From Laguncularia racemosa (taxonomy: Eukaryota; Streptophyta; Magnoliopsida; Myrtales; Combretaceae), in contig JBBMOL010000039.1 in NCBI GenBank assembly GCA_037954665.1, positions 2,604,001 to 2,668,000 on the forward strand: 64,000 bases of DNA, given 5' to 3'. The position numbers were made by a program, and so were the translations under genes. Numbering within the stretch: the first letter of the stretch is position 1; every line of letters starts with the position of its first letter. Below the pieces are notes generated by a model. It saw only the letters and a program-made list of their open reading frames with translations. It did no database searches and was not told the origin of the DNA. Below, piece after piece: positions 1-13,682 of this stretch.

Positions 1-2973
1 TGAATCGAATGCCTATTGATAGGGGGTTGGCTCAATGCCGTTTTGTAAGGCTTTAAACTAAAAGTAGCCAATAACTAAGCCAACAAACACTTAAAGGCTT
101 TTTTCCCCCCAATCACTTGGCCCAAAATTTTAGTTGATTTTGATTTATTATTTACTATTTGACCTTATATGCCTATACTCAATATCTTTCATAATCTATG
201 TGAAATTTCTTTCACATGAGGTATCATAATCCCCCCTTCTAAATACATGGGATATCACAGAATTTGTATTAAAGTTAAAAGTTATGCTCTTAAATGTTTA
301 AGCTTCTGCCATTGTTCTTCAAAGGACTTATTAGTGCTTTATTGTGTGTCTAGGCGATTAAACACAAGGTCTCATTCCTTGTTAATTGTTGAAGTTTTCT
401 TGTATACCAGGCGTGAATTAGCCCTTTTGGTGGCTAAAATGAAGTTTGGATATTGAAAAGAAGATAGTAACACATTTTAAGGGTGCAAACAGACATTCTT
501 GTTGTTTTGGTTTCCATGGCATGGTGTTCTAAAAAAGACACAGGATTGGCATTTAGGTTTTACGGCAGACGCCTAGGAATAGATAATGTTTAACGTTTAT
601 TTAGAAGATTTTGAGAAGAGATTTGATTAGTATGACTTGAGTTTCGTGTATCTTTCATCCTTTATGGAATATAAGGAAGCAATGGAATTTCAACAAAAGA
701 GAAGGAACGAAGAATTGCTAGACTAAGACCAGTAAGATGTTTGAATGGTTAACTAGATTTTGAATGATTGACTAAACTAGCTAGAAGTGAAAATCGGTCG
801 ACTAATGTAGCAAATAGTTGGCAAAACTTACATGAATTTGTTTGTTCAGTTTCCTCTTTCGTCCATTTCCTTTTTTATATTTTTCTAATTTGTTGACTGG
901 GTTCCTACTCTTGTTGAGACTTACATATAAGCGTTCAGAGTTCCACTTAAGATTTCTTTTGGTTATCTTCCTAATGTAAGATTTTGTAAATGGGTTTTGG
1001 GCTTGCTTTTTATGAGCAAGATTGTAGTTATTCCAATAGCAAGATTGTACAGCATTCTATTACGTGCTCCTTTTTGTACTTAATAGTGAATCTTTTGTAT
1101 ACGAAGCAAAATATAACCAATATTGAATTTCATAAAGCCGGCCATCATAAAATAAAAAGAATTAAATGGGAATAGATGAAGACGACATTTTGATGTGGAA
1201 AATCCCAACGCAAGAAAAAACCACATACAAAGAGAGAGTTCCATTATCTCCCCTGATGAACTCTAAGTAAGAGTCAATCCATAGGGAGTATGCCGAACTT
1301 AAACTAAACGCTAAATTCCTATTTATGAGTCTCACTTAGAATAGAGATTAAGTCAATAAAATAGAATTAACATGTTGCAATGTCTTAGTCGACTGGGAAA
1401 CTGTGGTTATGGATTTGATTCATCACTCTTATACTTTGCTGAACCACATCGAATTGCTTTTATTTCACATAGGTTTATTCACATCTATGTCCTTGGATTA
1501 ATACCACAAAAAATTCTGGCTACTCTCAATCTAAACCACCGTTCCTCGTTAAATTATGAGTTTTCTACCTTTATTTGGAGGCTTCTATGTTAAGTTATTA
1601 AGTTTACTAATTATTTTTTCCCCTCTTTCATTCATTATGTCGAGTCCAAGTTTCAGTTTTTTATTTTATTTTATTTTTTTAATTTAACTTATATTAAGCC
1701 TAACCTATTTAATATAAACTACTCGATCAAATTTAAAAAAAAAGTTTTATATTTAAAGATAAAAAAAAAAACAATTTATAAAATGGAGTTACCACCTAAT
1801 CAAAGATGGGAAATGGGGGAAATAGCATGATAAACCATAATTTCAACCATTGATCTTTGATTTTTCTAAAAATAGGGTTTTAAAAAAAAAGATAAATGAA
1901 AACTAGAGTTTTTTTGAGTTTGGAGGCTACCTTTTAAAATGGAATTGGTTTCCATAAGAAAGTTTTTGAAAATAAAAATAAAAAAGGCCTTCGTTTTAAG
2001 AGAGTCCTTTTCCCTTTTTTTAAGAAAATTTTGCAAAAAAAAAAAAACATAAACTTTTAATTTTCCTTGTTGAAAAAAAATAATTTTTAAATTTTTTTAT
2101 AGGTTGCTCGTTAAGTATCTATGTCATATCCACTAGTCGGAATCAAACTACTATATTTGTCTTTTTTATAAAACCTTAGCTTGTTTGTCAATTTTATTTA
2201 AAAAAGGTTTCACTTTACATAATTATCAAATTATTTTAAAAAAATAGAAACCTTAATTTTTTTTGTCTTTTCTTTGGAAAATCCCTAAAAACCTAGTATT
2301 AGGAGAAAGCCAATTGAGATTTTTTTTTTTTAAAAAAAAAAAACTTTTTCTAGGTAGTAAAATATTTTTTTTAGAAAGAAGGGCTTTTCAAAAAAAAAAA
2401 AAAACAAACAAAGAAGAAGAAAATCTATGAACGAAACTTTTTTTTTTTTTTGAAAAAATTCTTTTACAAGGAAAAGGCAACTTTTAGAAGAATTGAATTA
2501 TTTTAAAGAAACAAAGGGCAAAAATCATTAAAAAAAATATTAGTAACTATTAATCAAAGCATAGGAGCAATATAAGCATATGCTATATATATATATATAT
2601 ATTAATTTATATGATTCTTATGTATCAAAAAGCACCAAATCGCAAATATTACTAATTAAAAGACTTCTAAAGGTCATTGTTATGAAAACAACGTAACAAG
2701 AAAACCATAAAATTTATGAGGAGAAAGAACTTTAGTATTCTTTTTTTTATATATACTTTTATAAGTTTTTGCTCTCTTTTTTTTTTTGAAATGTTAAATT
2801 ATAATGACATAAACAACACATCAATGGCCATGGTAGCAAAAATATCACCAATAATGATTATGCTATAAACAAATACATCACAAATATAGAAAGAAAGAAA
2901 GAAAGAATAATAATAAAAAGAAGAACACTTACCTTACACAAAGCAAAGCAAGGGCAATTCAAAGGATGGCACA
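1..2973. other. Gene-free AT-rich intergenic DNA
   Basis: No gene is supported here. The open frames are short, have no recognisable domain and do not join into an exon chain. From about 1650 to 2560 the sequence is dominated by A and T homopolymer runs of 8-14 bases, with a short (AT)n tract near 2584-2602. It is probably decayed repeat DNA, but I could not assign it to a family. Confidence 0.6.
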
Positions 2974-3276
2974 TAAAGTTGTGTAAGCAGGGCAAATCAC
3001 ACAGACCAAGCCGTTTAAGCTACAAAAAAAATGCAGGTTTAGCCGAAAGTTTTAGCTTGCATATAAAGCAAGTCAATGCAAGTTGAGGTAGGTTGATCTA
3101 TTTAGCTCTAGAGCTATGCAAGTGGGATAGATCACCTATGCTAGCTCATTTAACCTTAAAAATTTGCGGATTTGACAAAAACATTTAATTCGCTTATAAA
3201 GTAGGTTAGCTTGCATTAACCTGGATTAATGTAGATCTGAGCAGGTTGGCTTGTTTAGCCCATTTGCACAGCTATA
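2974..3276. mobile_element. Possible hAT-like MITE
   Basis: The two ends form an imperfect inverted repeat: the left end reads roughly GTTGTGTAAGCAGGGCAAAT and the right end, read on the other strand, GCTGTGCAAATGGGCTAAAC. The flanks are similar (tggcacata on the left, gtggcata on the right), which could be a worn 8-bp duplication. The inside has several short repeats of GCTTGT/AGCTCATTTA type. The element is short and non-coding. The ends are degenerate, so this is a tentative call. Confidence 0.33.
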
Positions 3277-4872
3277 GTGGCATACGTTGTCAACGTCGAT
3301 TGATGGGGACTAGTTGGATTGGCTCCTAAGGTAGTAGTAAATCAAAGCCTTTAGTCAATTTCATGAAAATTGATACATATGATGGCAAATTCAAATGAGC
3401 AATAGCTATGAACCACAAGAACCCTAACTTTGATCTTTCATCAAATTGGAACAAATTGCAATTGCTTTAATTGAATTAATGATCGAGTTTCAACCTTTAG
3501 GGGGATGAATCTTGGTTTAGGTTTCCTTTGATTTTCTCTTATTTAAGAGAAATTTGAAGAGAGAGAAAGAATGCTTATGGTGTTGCAGGCCTTGAGTGAG
3601 AAAAGGTAAATCTAAAACAATTAGAGTATTGTTAATTCATAAAACTTGTTGCAAGTGATCCTTAAGGTCCCCATTTATATTTAGTGAAGGTTAATTGCAC
3701 TTAAGGAAGCCCAAAGTCAAATAAATATAGAATTTTGCACTTAATGGGCATTGACTGTTCATTGAATCTTTTTCTCGAAAATTGATATGATTCTTGTGTT
3801 TATTGAGTGCAATGGATGATTCTCTTGTGTCTAGTAAATCCTAATTTATAGATATGAATAAAAAATTATAAGGAAACCACTTAAATTCACATTGGAATTT
3901 GATTTAGAAATTTCAATCCATTAATGGGCTTCTTCTTTTTTATTTTATTTGAGCCAATGTCCTTAATTATTTGATGCATTTAAGAAATCTCTTAGCTTAT
4001 TTTGATATGAATCTATCCTTAGGCCTAATCATGAGAACCAAAATGCACAGGCTCTAGAATCTCACGTGAAAGACTCTACTCAACCAACTAATCAAAGATA
4101 AAGCCATCATCGTAGAGTTGTATGATTTGCACTCCTAAGCTAAGATACTCTTTCTATAGCTACTTAAGTTGTGGAAGACCTCGATAGACCAACCAAGAGG
4201 GACTTATTTTGTAGTCTCTAAGGACTTACGGGCAATAGTGGACGACCTTGTCAAAAGTCCAACCTACTAGATCAAAAGTACTAACCTATAACCTATAGTC
4301 TGGCTTGTTTTACTTCAACTCTATAGCACCTAAGTATAGACTCCAAGCAGGCTAGTAGATACTAAGCTTGAATGAGTACCTAGCTGACTTGATTGATCAA
4401 CTTGGCCAAACACATTGTGACAATAGTGCTACCAACCACTATAGGACAAATTCTATATTATTCCATTTTGTACGAAAATTGTACTATTTATAGTACTTTA
4501 GGCATGAAATTTATTTCTTTTCTTGTTTTGTCCTTTACCCTAATGGAGATATTAGAAATATTCATGTATTAAGTAGCTACAATAGTTAATGAATGCATAT
4601 TTTGAACATTCTAACCTTAAATTGTAAGTCTTCTCTTAATTTACCTTTCTTTTATCAACCTTTTAGTAAGGTTATGGTGAGAAACCTTGGTTTCTTACTT
4701 ATGCATCATATCAAAGTAGGGATTATGTATTATTCCTGTTTCATGATGCATAATATCTACATGAATGATACACATTTATAGCTAAACCCATTCATAATCC
4801 ATTGTCATTATCTTCAAAACTTGGTAGGACCCACCTACTAATCTATGACGAGATTATGTCCTAGCAATTCTT
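3277..4872. other. Gene-free intergenic DNA
   Basis: No coding region or clear repeat structure is seen. Open frames are under 65 codons and unrecognisable. Confidence 0.5.
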
Positions 4873-5006
4873 CCTTTTAAGCACATCTTGTACTCCACAT
4901 GCTTTATAGATTTCCATTTTTTATTTAATTAAATTTGATCCTTCTAGGCATAACTTATGCTCCATGTGCTTTATTGATTTTCATTTTTCATTTAATTAAA
5001 TTTGAT
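4873..5006. repeat. Two-copy tandem duplication of a 67-bp unit
   Basis: Copy one is 4873-4939 and copy two 4940-5006. Both begin CCTT(T/C)TA and end in the same TTTAATTAAATTTGAT run, with scattered substitutions between them (for example GCACATCTTG against GCATAACTTA). It is a simple local duplication in non-coding DNA, with no sign of function. Confidence 0.75.
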
Positions 5007-5852
5007 TTAAAAAATCAACTAAAATCAAGGCAAAAACTCAAAGGTATGTAAATGCTTTTTCATTAAGCTCGCTTTAACATGCCCCTTAGATTGAACTTAC
5101 AACGATGGACTCCCTTTATGCAACAACCATGAGCCATACTCAGTTATCAATCATGATTAGCATTGATTAATACTTAAAGTGTTTTTTGGGCTAATTTTTT
5201 AAAAGGCCTAATTAATTCAATCCTTAAAAATCATCTTGAGCTTAGACTTTTCCTTGCACACAATTTATGATTCTAATATACATATGCCCAATTTGACAAA
5301 ATTATGAGCTTATTTTGGCCTAGTTCTCAGCTTAATTTAAAACTCCGATTTCTTATAAAATAAGTAATTTAAGTCTTATTAAGGTAATGTTTAAAGTCAC
5401 AGTTAACTCAAATTATCTATTTTTCATGACTTTATAAATTAGTAAACTAAACACGATTTAGAAAATTTAATTTTCGATAAAAATAACCTTTTTTACTAAT
5501 AAACTCTAATTTCATCAAATCCCATATGTCTATTTTAACTCGAATTTTTTTTCTTGAAAAATTATTTCCACCTCGAAATGAACCAAATGGACTACATATA
5601 ATAATTTTGGAATTTCTTCCATTTTTTGAATTTTTTATATTTTTCTAATCTTCTAGCTTTTATTCTTTTTTCTATTTTTGATTTTTGTAATTTTTCATTT
5701 TTTTTTGTATTTTTGGGACTTTTCCTAATTCTAATATAAAAAGACAAAATTTTAGGAGAAAAAAACCAGGTGTCTATACATTATTGATTCTATTCTATTT
5801 TGGTTTTCCATGAAAATTATATAAATAATAATAAATATATATGAAGATAAAG

Positions 5853-6027
5853 ATCTTCTACGGTCCATCCGATATTTTAACAGGATCAATCCAACTCTTA
5901 ATTTTATCGTTTCATTATATATATTAAATTTTCACAATTAATATATAAATTAATAGTAAAATTGAAAGTTAAATCAATTTCACAAAAAAAAAAAAAAAAA
6001 AAAACACAACGGAACCATAGAAATTTC
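5853..6027. mobile_element. Small hairpin MITE with an internal A-run
   Basis: The left end (GATCTTCTACGGTCC...) and the right end read on the other strand (AATTTCTATGGTTCC...) form an imperfect inverted repeat that continues inward through GATCAATCCAACTCTTAATTTTAT against GAAATTGATTTAACTTTCAATTTTAC, broken here at natural mismatches. A run of about 22 A residues interrupts the right arm. No target duplication could be set with confidence. Confidence 0.4.
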
Positions 6028-7687
6028 TAAAAATTAGGGATCATGCGTAGGGATCTGAGGTGGCCTGGCATAGATATTACACACACTTACAGAGTTACAG
6101 TCTGCTTTATACCGCTATAAGCAAAATATCACATAGGTTTCGTCAGATTTGATAGTTCTAGCTGATTTCTATCACACAAACAAATAGGCTACACCCAACA
6201 AGAAATTACAATAAATTAACTTTAAACATATATAAGGGGGCCATAAAACTGGAGTTCTAGTGTTTCGGCGTTTGCATTGCCATTTCAACCTCCTGTGTTG
6301 TTTGCATGCATCACCACTCCATGTGATCGTCGATGTTAACACTGTGTTGACTCTTCCAATCTAACAGGAAATTAAACCCACATGTACCGTTGCACGTTGA
6401 GCCGATAAAATGAATCACCAGTGCGGTCCATGTCCACACAAAGCCGTCAAAAGAGAATCACGATTCACAACACCCACACAAACACAAACACAAACACATG
6501 CATATTGAGCCACTCGGTCGGAAAAGCTTGAAAAGGAAATATAAGAATTTTAATTTCTAGCACGAAACATTTTCAATAAATAATAATTAGCGTATAAGTA
6601 ACCTTGCAGAAAAAAACTTTTTCAAGTTGATTTAGACTTTTCTTTATAAATCCCTATGTTGTCTACCTCGCTTTTCTTATATGTTTTCATTACTATTCTT
6701 CCGAGAGAAAATTGTGTACCAAATAATCAATATTTAAAAAATAGTCTAAATAAAAGTATTACCATTATTAAAATGGTATAAATAAATAGTGACCACTATT
6801 AAAGTAATATAAATAAAGGGTAACTTATCTTCAAATAAATGGTAAAAATTTTATATCAAAAATGAATGTTTTATATTTTTGATATGTCATATAATCAAGA
6901 TTTGGCATCGTTATACTAAAAATAGTAATATTATCATTTATTTGCCTGCTTTATATAACATTAATTAATCATGTATTGGTCATTAAAAAGCTTCATTTTT
7001 TAATTGAATAACTCAAAAATTTATGTTTATTGCAAAGTTCATCTTTTATTATGTAAATTTTCCATCGTTTTGATTGGATGTCAGCAACTTGTACATAAAA
7101 TGTAATTATGCCATGATGAATTTGGTGCATTGGCGTCTAAAAAAAATGTATAATCTACTCAAAGGTCTACGGATTGTAGGTTTAAGATGTAATTATAGAG
7201 TTTTAATTTGACACACAAACTACAATCCCAACACGCAATCCCATAATGTTATGTTAGGCAATGGATGCTATTAAGCTGTATATACGTAACATTAGTCTAA
7301 TACAAGAAGTCTTTGTTTCTTGGAGAACGTAAAAGATTTTGAAAAATGAAAATATGACGAGAATTTCCACACAAAAAAATCCTGTCTTCTTGCAGTTGGA
7401 TGTAAACATGATGGGCAACATTTCTCACTCCTTTTTGTCTGTGTTTGGTGTCAAAGCACGTTTCATGCATGCACTTGAAAATGGATTGCTTAAAAAAACT
7501 AAACTCTAGGGCTAATCAAATGTTTGTCTAATTATTCTTTCTTCTTGCATTAGTAATTCAAAGTTTTACGCCTCAACGTTGCCGGATGAAATTTTTAACA
7601 AATTATACACCACGAAATTGGTGGTCATTAAGGAGTCATTTTTATTATCAATTGACAAGTATCGAATTTTCATTTCATAACATAAAA
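6028..7687. other. Gene-free AT-rich intergenic DNA
   Basis: No gene is seen. There are short stretches of repeated words such as AATAGT and ATAAATAAA near 6720-6850 but no defined element. Confidence 0.5.
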
Positions 7688-8068
7688 GCAGCGTTTGAAT
7701 TGCAATACTGGATAGTATAAATAGTATTAGACAACACAGAATTAAAAATAAAAAAAAAGGACAACGTAACTCTCTTGTACCATGTTAGATGTGCAATGTA
7801 TTAGATAAAAATTTTTATGATGTCCATTGTTTGGGTATATAAAGTATTATACTAAACATAATATACAACATATTAAATAAGGATTTTTGTGTTTTTATCT
7901 AGTAAATTTGGTTTTTATATCATATTTTGGATGTTATAAAATATAAGTACTTTGTCCAATATGTTAGGATTATTTTTGTTCAATAACCGAGAAAATATAC
8001 AAACCAAACAAATGGAAAAATGTTTTATTCAGTATAGTACCATAAATTTATGACAACCAAACGATACC
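7688..8068. mobile_element. PIF/Harbinger-type MITE related to the element at 60082
   Basis: The left end reads GCAGCGTTTGAATTGC and the right end, on the other strand, GGTATCGTTTGGTTGTC. This is the CGTTTGG-type terminus seen on many PIF/Harbinger elements and also at 60082 in this window (GGTAGCGTTTGGTT). Subterminal sequence is also shared: near 7805-7860 the run of 'gat-aa-att-ttt-atg-atgtcc-attgtttg' matches 'gat-aa-gga-ttttt-gtg-gtgtcc-agtgttta' near 60190-60225. It is non-coding and about 380 bp long, so a deletion derivative is likely. The 3-bp target duplication is not clear. Confidence 0.5.
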
Positions 8069-8096
8069 AAAGGCATACCCAACAAATATAGCAATC

Positions 8097-8631
8097 CTTT
8101 AATCCTAGTGTCTAAATTTTTTTGTTAGGTAATTAAATGTCTAAAATTTCATTTTTGATAATTTAATACTTATACTTTTAAAAACCGATCATTTGAGTGT
8201 TTTTGTTATAAATAGATGTTAATTTTACTGGCATCAGTAGTCATATATTAATTTTTTATTAATTATTTTAGATAATATATAAATTAATATTTAATGAAAT
8301 TAATTATTATAGTTGGATTTTTTTCCATTTTTTCTTTTTTTTTGAATTTATGCAATTTTGTTCTATTTTCCAAAAAAAATAATTTTTTATTAATTTTATT
8401 TGTTAATATTAAATTGTTTATTTAAAATTATTATATTGACCAATTAGGGAGAGTCGTATGTAAAAAAATTAACACATCATTACAGGTGTTAGCAAATTTA
8501 ATGTTCATTTGTAACAAAGACACTTAAATGACCACTCTTTGAAAGTATATATACTAAATTAAAAAAAATGAAAGTTTAGATATTTAATTATTTAAAATAA
8601 AAAATTGAGGCACTGAGAATAACTTTAATCC
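8097..8631. mobile_element. MULE-type MITE with 9-bp target duplication
   Basis: The element proper is 8106-8622 (517 bp). It is flanked by identical 9-bp direct repeats CTTTAATCC at 8097-8105 and 8623-8631. The terminal inverted repeats are long (about 130 bp) and imperfect: both arms contain the series AATTAAAT-TCTAAA-TTTCATTTTT-TAATTTA and TCATTTGAGTGT / TCATTTAAGTGT. A 9-bp duplication with long inverted repeats is typical of Mutator-like elements. There is no coding capacity, so movement would have depended on a transposase from elsewhere. Confidence 0.78.
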
Positions 8632-9589
8632 TTAAAATCCCATTAGCAGAAGTTTGGTCACCTTCTTTTAAGTAAAATTATGAACATTTTGAGTAATCTT
8701 ACAAATTGGTAATAATTTTACAAATTAAGGTGAATTTACAAACTTTCATGTGGTTTATGATTATTTATGTACATTTACTAATTTTAAGTAAAATTATGAG
8801 CATTGTCTGGTTTTACAAAAAAAAAATATAGTGAATTTAAGTTTATAAAATTACTCAACTGTTCGCAATGAGTTCAATGTTACAAATAAAGTTATTTTGC
8901 TTGAATGTTTGTAAAAACTTAAGTGAAATTATGAATTTTGAGTGATGTTATGAATGTTGCTATTGATTTATTTTGTGGTTTAAATTGTGTTTAAGTTAGA
9001 TTTATTGTCATATTCTAGAGTACTTGGATTTTATTTATGGGGTAGTGTTACACCTATGTCTTAATTTTTAATTTGGAAGTAGATTTGAGCACAAAATGGA
9101 GTAGAAAAATCCATGTCACATGAGTTCACTACACTTTAATGTGCTAATGTTTCTACAAAAATGCATAGTCCCACGTTGCTTATTTTTTAGGTTGAGAATG
9201 CCATCTATTAGTGGTAAGGGTTATGGGGTGCGTGTGGGCTTGATGTGTGTTGAATCATGGGCTTCATACTCTGATTGAGTTGACGTTCTCTAGGCTTGCC
9301 TAAACCCTTTTTCTTATAATAATAATAATAATAAAGATTATATGCACTTTTAAAGTAAATGTCTCTTTGACACATGTCACACTCCTATAGGTTAGTAGGA
9401 TCTAAGTGTTTAACAGAGGAAGACAAAATTAATGAATTAATACTTTTAAACTTAAGTGGTTAATTACAAAAATGGATAAAGTTTATATATCAAATGCAAC
9501 ATTAACTCAAAAAAGAAAGAAAGAAAATGACATGTGTTTTGGGCATGCTTATAGATGTATACTAAGGTGGTAAACACTATAATGGCACA

Positions 9590-11020
9590 AATTGTTCTTA
9601 AAAAAACAATTATCCTAAGACCTTTAGGCAAGTGCACTTATCAATTTTTATAATATAGTGGATAATAATATCAAGTGTCAATCTCATAGAAACTATGATT
9701 ACTAATAATTACCTTTTCTCCTATCATCTAATCGAAAAAATCGAATAAAATAAGTCATAAGTAAATTTTAAGAAAACAAATATCATTAAAAGTGTACCTA
9801 AATATTAAATCCCTCTAGAACTATTAATGTAATTAATAATTATTATTCAATTTCATTGTTGTATTATTTAACTATGGGAATTCCTAACTTGAACTAATAG
9901 CTCTTTTGAGTCTACTACTTTCTAATTTCATGTTGATTAATTGGAATCCCTTCCTAATTAAAACCCCTAAAATCGCATTATCTTTGCTTTGTGAATTCCA
10001 CTATTAGGTTTAACTATAATTTAGAAGATTTATGACGTTCTATCTCTTAGATTGTGTGCAAATCCCTTTAATTATGCTAGATCTATTCAAGTATATGATT
10101 TCTTGATCTGATATGAATGAAACCAGACTTCAAACTATTATACTAGTATTAATTTGAAAATAATGAAAAGCACATAATTAAATCATAAAAATAACAATAA
10201 TTTCATTAAATAATAAATAAGAAAATCACATGTTTATTCTAAGGTTTATCATACCCAAATACAAAAAGAAAATTAAGTTAGCATCACATTAAAATTAAAA
10301 GCAAAAATATAAAAAGAGTACATAAAAAACAACATCTATAAAAGTAAAATCTATAACTATACTATTACTAATTCTGAAACTTCTCTCCCTGTAGCTTGGA
10401 CTCTATACTCCTTTTACAATGATCCAATGTATCTTGAAAAAGAAAGTCATATCTTCATGGAATGGAAAGTTGAATCTTTATAAAATAAGAAAGTTATCAT
10501 TACCAAGCAGGAAATCGTATCTTCAATGTTATTTATTAACTAAAAAAGTAATCTTCAACAATTGTAATTGAATAGGAAAGTAGTATTTGCATGAGACACG
10601 GCCTTAAACACGGCCTTGTAAATGCCCATGTAACTCTCAGCAATAAATTTTCTCAAAAAATGCAATTTTGCTTCAACAAGGTCTCCGAACACGGTCATGT
10701 CAATGGGCGTGTACTTCTACATAGCCTTTGGCACAGTCATATACTTAGTCCCTGCCACTTGTCTTTCTTCATGAACTTAACATGGTCTTCGACATGAGCG
10801 TGTTGACCATTCCATTTCCATCACTTGTTCATTTTAATTTCAATTCATATAAAACTTGTGCAAATTGGTTTCCTTTTATCTAAAGTTGCTTTTTAAGACT
10901 TGCAATCAAAATATAAGCCAATTAAGTATAATATCTAATCAAATATTCTTATAAAATAAATCAAAAGCAAATAAAAAATTAATTAATTATAAGTCTTTTT
11001 CACCACTTATCAACTCTAAT
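9590..11020. repeat. Dispersed repeat of unknown class
   Basis: The left part (around 9620-9710, with GGCAAGTGCACTTATCAAT, AATATAGTGGAT and CAATCTCATAGAAACTATGATTACTAA in pieces) is clearly related to 60003-60080 in this window. The right boundary is placed near CACCACTTATCAAC at about 11005 because the same ACTTATCA word recurs there. No protein domain was recognised in it. The 68-codon frame near 10591 has no support. It may be an LTR or a non-autonomous DNA element. Confidence 0.35.
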
Positions 11021-12529
11021 TCAATTTGAGAAAAACTCTCAATTAACAATCCTACTTTTCTTCCCCACCTCTTCATTCCTCACTTTGCCTCATTCTCTAT
11101 TCTCGATTGCCATCAACAACAAATGTTAAATTGATAACATGTTAATATTGCATACTAATTTTTCACATTTTGAATTAGTAATATAGTATAATTTAAGTGA
11201 ATATCTATGCTGTTTATAGAAGTTTATGTAAATGTGTTCAAGGGGGAGGATAGAGCAAGGCTTAACCTAACTCGCTTAACTACTCAACCAACCTCCTTGA
11301 ACACCTTCTCCCTCTTGGTCTGAGAGGGTAGAGTAAGGTTTGGCTTAACTTGCCTAAACACTCGACATGACTCTAAACACCAAACATTACACCACTTACA
11401 CTCAAGTCTAAGATGGTTTGGTCAAAGAGGTAGAACGAGATTCGACCTAGGCAACTTAACTACCTAATTAACCTCCCCAAACACCAAGCCTCACACTAAC
11501 TCATAGCTAGCTTAGTACCCAACAAGATACCTTCACCTCCCAAAAGATTAGCACTAAAACTTTAGTGATCAACTTAGCTCTTTCCTTGGCGATTGAGGCC
11601 ATACCTTACCGTGCTCTCTTCACCAATCAATCGATGATGGGATCAGGAGGGTAAGTGTTGTTTGTATATTCCAATTTTAGGCCCTAAGCATTGATCGTGC
11701 TCACAAAGTCCATGGCTAGCTTAAGTAATGCTCCATAAGCACATAAGCCAAAGTAGAAGAAAGGATAGACATCACATTAAGCACCATTATATAGAGCACA
11801 CATAACATTAACTATGCTACACTTAACAAACTCATTTCCTTTTTATACTATTGATTACAAATCATTCACTCTCTATCTCTATCCTTTACTTGACTTACGC
11901 ATTGAAGTTTATGCACCGAAGCTACCTCTAACACTCTCTTAGCTCACATTTATTGTTTTTGCAAGCCTAACCTAAGCTAGACTAAGCCCACAAGGTATCG
12001 GAGAATTTCTACTGTTAATGGACCATTAGAATGAAGCATATAAGAAAATTATATATTAGATATATTATTTACTCTAATGATTTTTATATTTGTAGCAATA
12101 GCAAACAATAACAATGATGATAGTAATGTTTGCACATTGGTATTTGAAATAGCAATGGCATTAGTGGTGATTTCATTTAGTATAATGGTGATGATCTTTG
12201 GAATTTTACATAAGTGGCTTACTATGGTGGTAATCAGGATAAATGAGTTAAGATGTGTGGGTTTTTCAAGTAATGGAGGTGATAATATGGTGCAAGTAGC
12301 TAATAGTAGCACAATGATAATGGTAACAATATGGTAGATGATGGTGATAGTGATGGTGCTAATGGCAATAATGATGAAATAGTGGTTGAGGCAATGGATT
12401 TTGTGAGACTGGTGGTGGTGGTGAAAAACTCCAAATTTCTAAATAAGGTCAATGGAATTAAGAAGGAATTTTTGGAGTCAATTGAGGAAGGATTTACAAA
12501 ATTTATGGCCAAAATTTTCTAAAATAACC
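11021..12529. other. Gene-free intergenic DNA with degenerate internal repeats
   Basis: Between about 11230 and 11530 three diverged copies of a roughly 100-bp passage occur (each with a word like GAGGGTAGAGTAAGG / GAGGTAGAACGAGA followed by CTTAACT and CACTCAAC/CCAAACACC). From 12049 to 12522 both strands happen to be open for 60-87 codons, but the predicted peptides are low-complexity (runs of N, D, V, T, S) and overlap on opposite strands, so I do not call a gene. Confidence 0.45.
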
Positions 12530-13677
12530 TTTTACCCTCTAACTCGATTTTATTGAAAATAGCTCCAAAATAACCTAGTAACCCTAAATAAAGTTTCAAG
12601 ACCCTAATTAAGTGAATAAAATTATTAAGAAATTATCCGGAGTCAATTAGAGAAGAGAAAATTAAGTTTGGAAATCAATTTTACAAAATGACCATTTTGC
12701 CCCTAAACCCAATTTGGAATCATTGAAGTTGACTAAAATCACTAAAAAACTTAATTAAAGTTACTTGGAATCATTTTAAATTATTGAGAATGATTTTTTG
12801 AAATTTGGAAACAATTTACTAAAATTAACCATTTTTGCTATTGAAATTGGTTTTATAAAAAATGGACTCAAAATTTCTTAGAAACCTTAAATATAGCTCT
12901 AAGATCTTAATTAGGTTAGTAAAATCAATTACAAAATATTTGGAGATAATTGGAAAAGAAAAATTTTAATTTAGAGATGAATCGGGTAAAATTACCGAAA
13001 TTGCCCAAGAGTAACAAATTAAAAGAAATTCCAAGGGCATTTTAGTAATGAAAAAAAAAACAATATTTTGCACCTGGAGTAAGTGAAAGAAATTAAGGAA
13101 AAAATAATACCAAAATGGGCTAAATTAAGAGGATACATGTCACCATAAATTATAACCCACTAACCTTTGTAGACTTATATACTTACCCTTAAACCCTCAC
13201 TAAACCTTATTATAAAAACCCATTTTAAGATAGAAAAACTAAAGTCCTCATTTCATTTTTCTAGAAAAATTTGTAAGGTAAATGCTCTCAAAAACCTATT
13301 AAGTCTATTATACTATTTAAACCTTTTAATACCTATTAAATCGTATATTGATATAATTGTTTTCTTATAAGTTTTAGGTTAAGAATCAAGTGGGATTTCA
13401 AGTTAAGAGAAGGTAAGTAAGAAAATTCTTGGTTTAAATGGAATTTAGTTTGTAAATTGTAAGTCTAGGTAATGTATGATGTTTGTTGTAAAGAAAATCA
13501 ATCGGGAGTTTGGGAAAAATATTATTTTGGAAGTAGGTAGGCACTGTTTAGAAAGAGTTTAGCTGTTTCTTAGATATCTAATAGGGTAAGTTTAAAATCT
13601 TGTTTAAGTTGATGATTTAGGACAGTTATAAGTGATTGAACTTGATGATTTCTTGAATGTTGAGGATTTATTGGGAT
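12530..13677 (+). repeat. Possible left part of an old, large LTR
   Basis: Several diverged units of about 170-200 bp run in series, each with a phrase like 'aaaatgaccattttgcccct' (near 12685; related forms near 12530, 12820 and 12990). They are followed near 13200 by a TATA-like TTATAAAAACCC and a long A/G-rich leader. This layout resembles the U3/R part of Ty3/gypsy LTRs. The stretch 17716-20450 could be its continuation after the nested element at 13683-17710. No partner LTR is seen, so this is inference. Confidence 0.28.
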
Positions 13678-13682
13678 GTACT

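Noticed and set aside
12049..12522. Four overlapping open frames of 60-87 codons on both strands
   Set aside because: Peptides are low-complexity and overlap on opposite strands; there is no domain, exon chain or promoter context.
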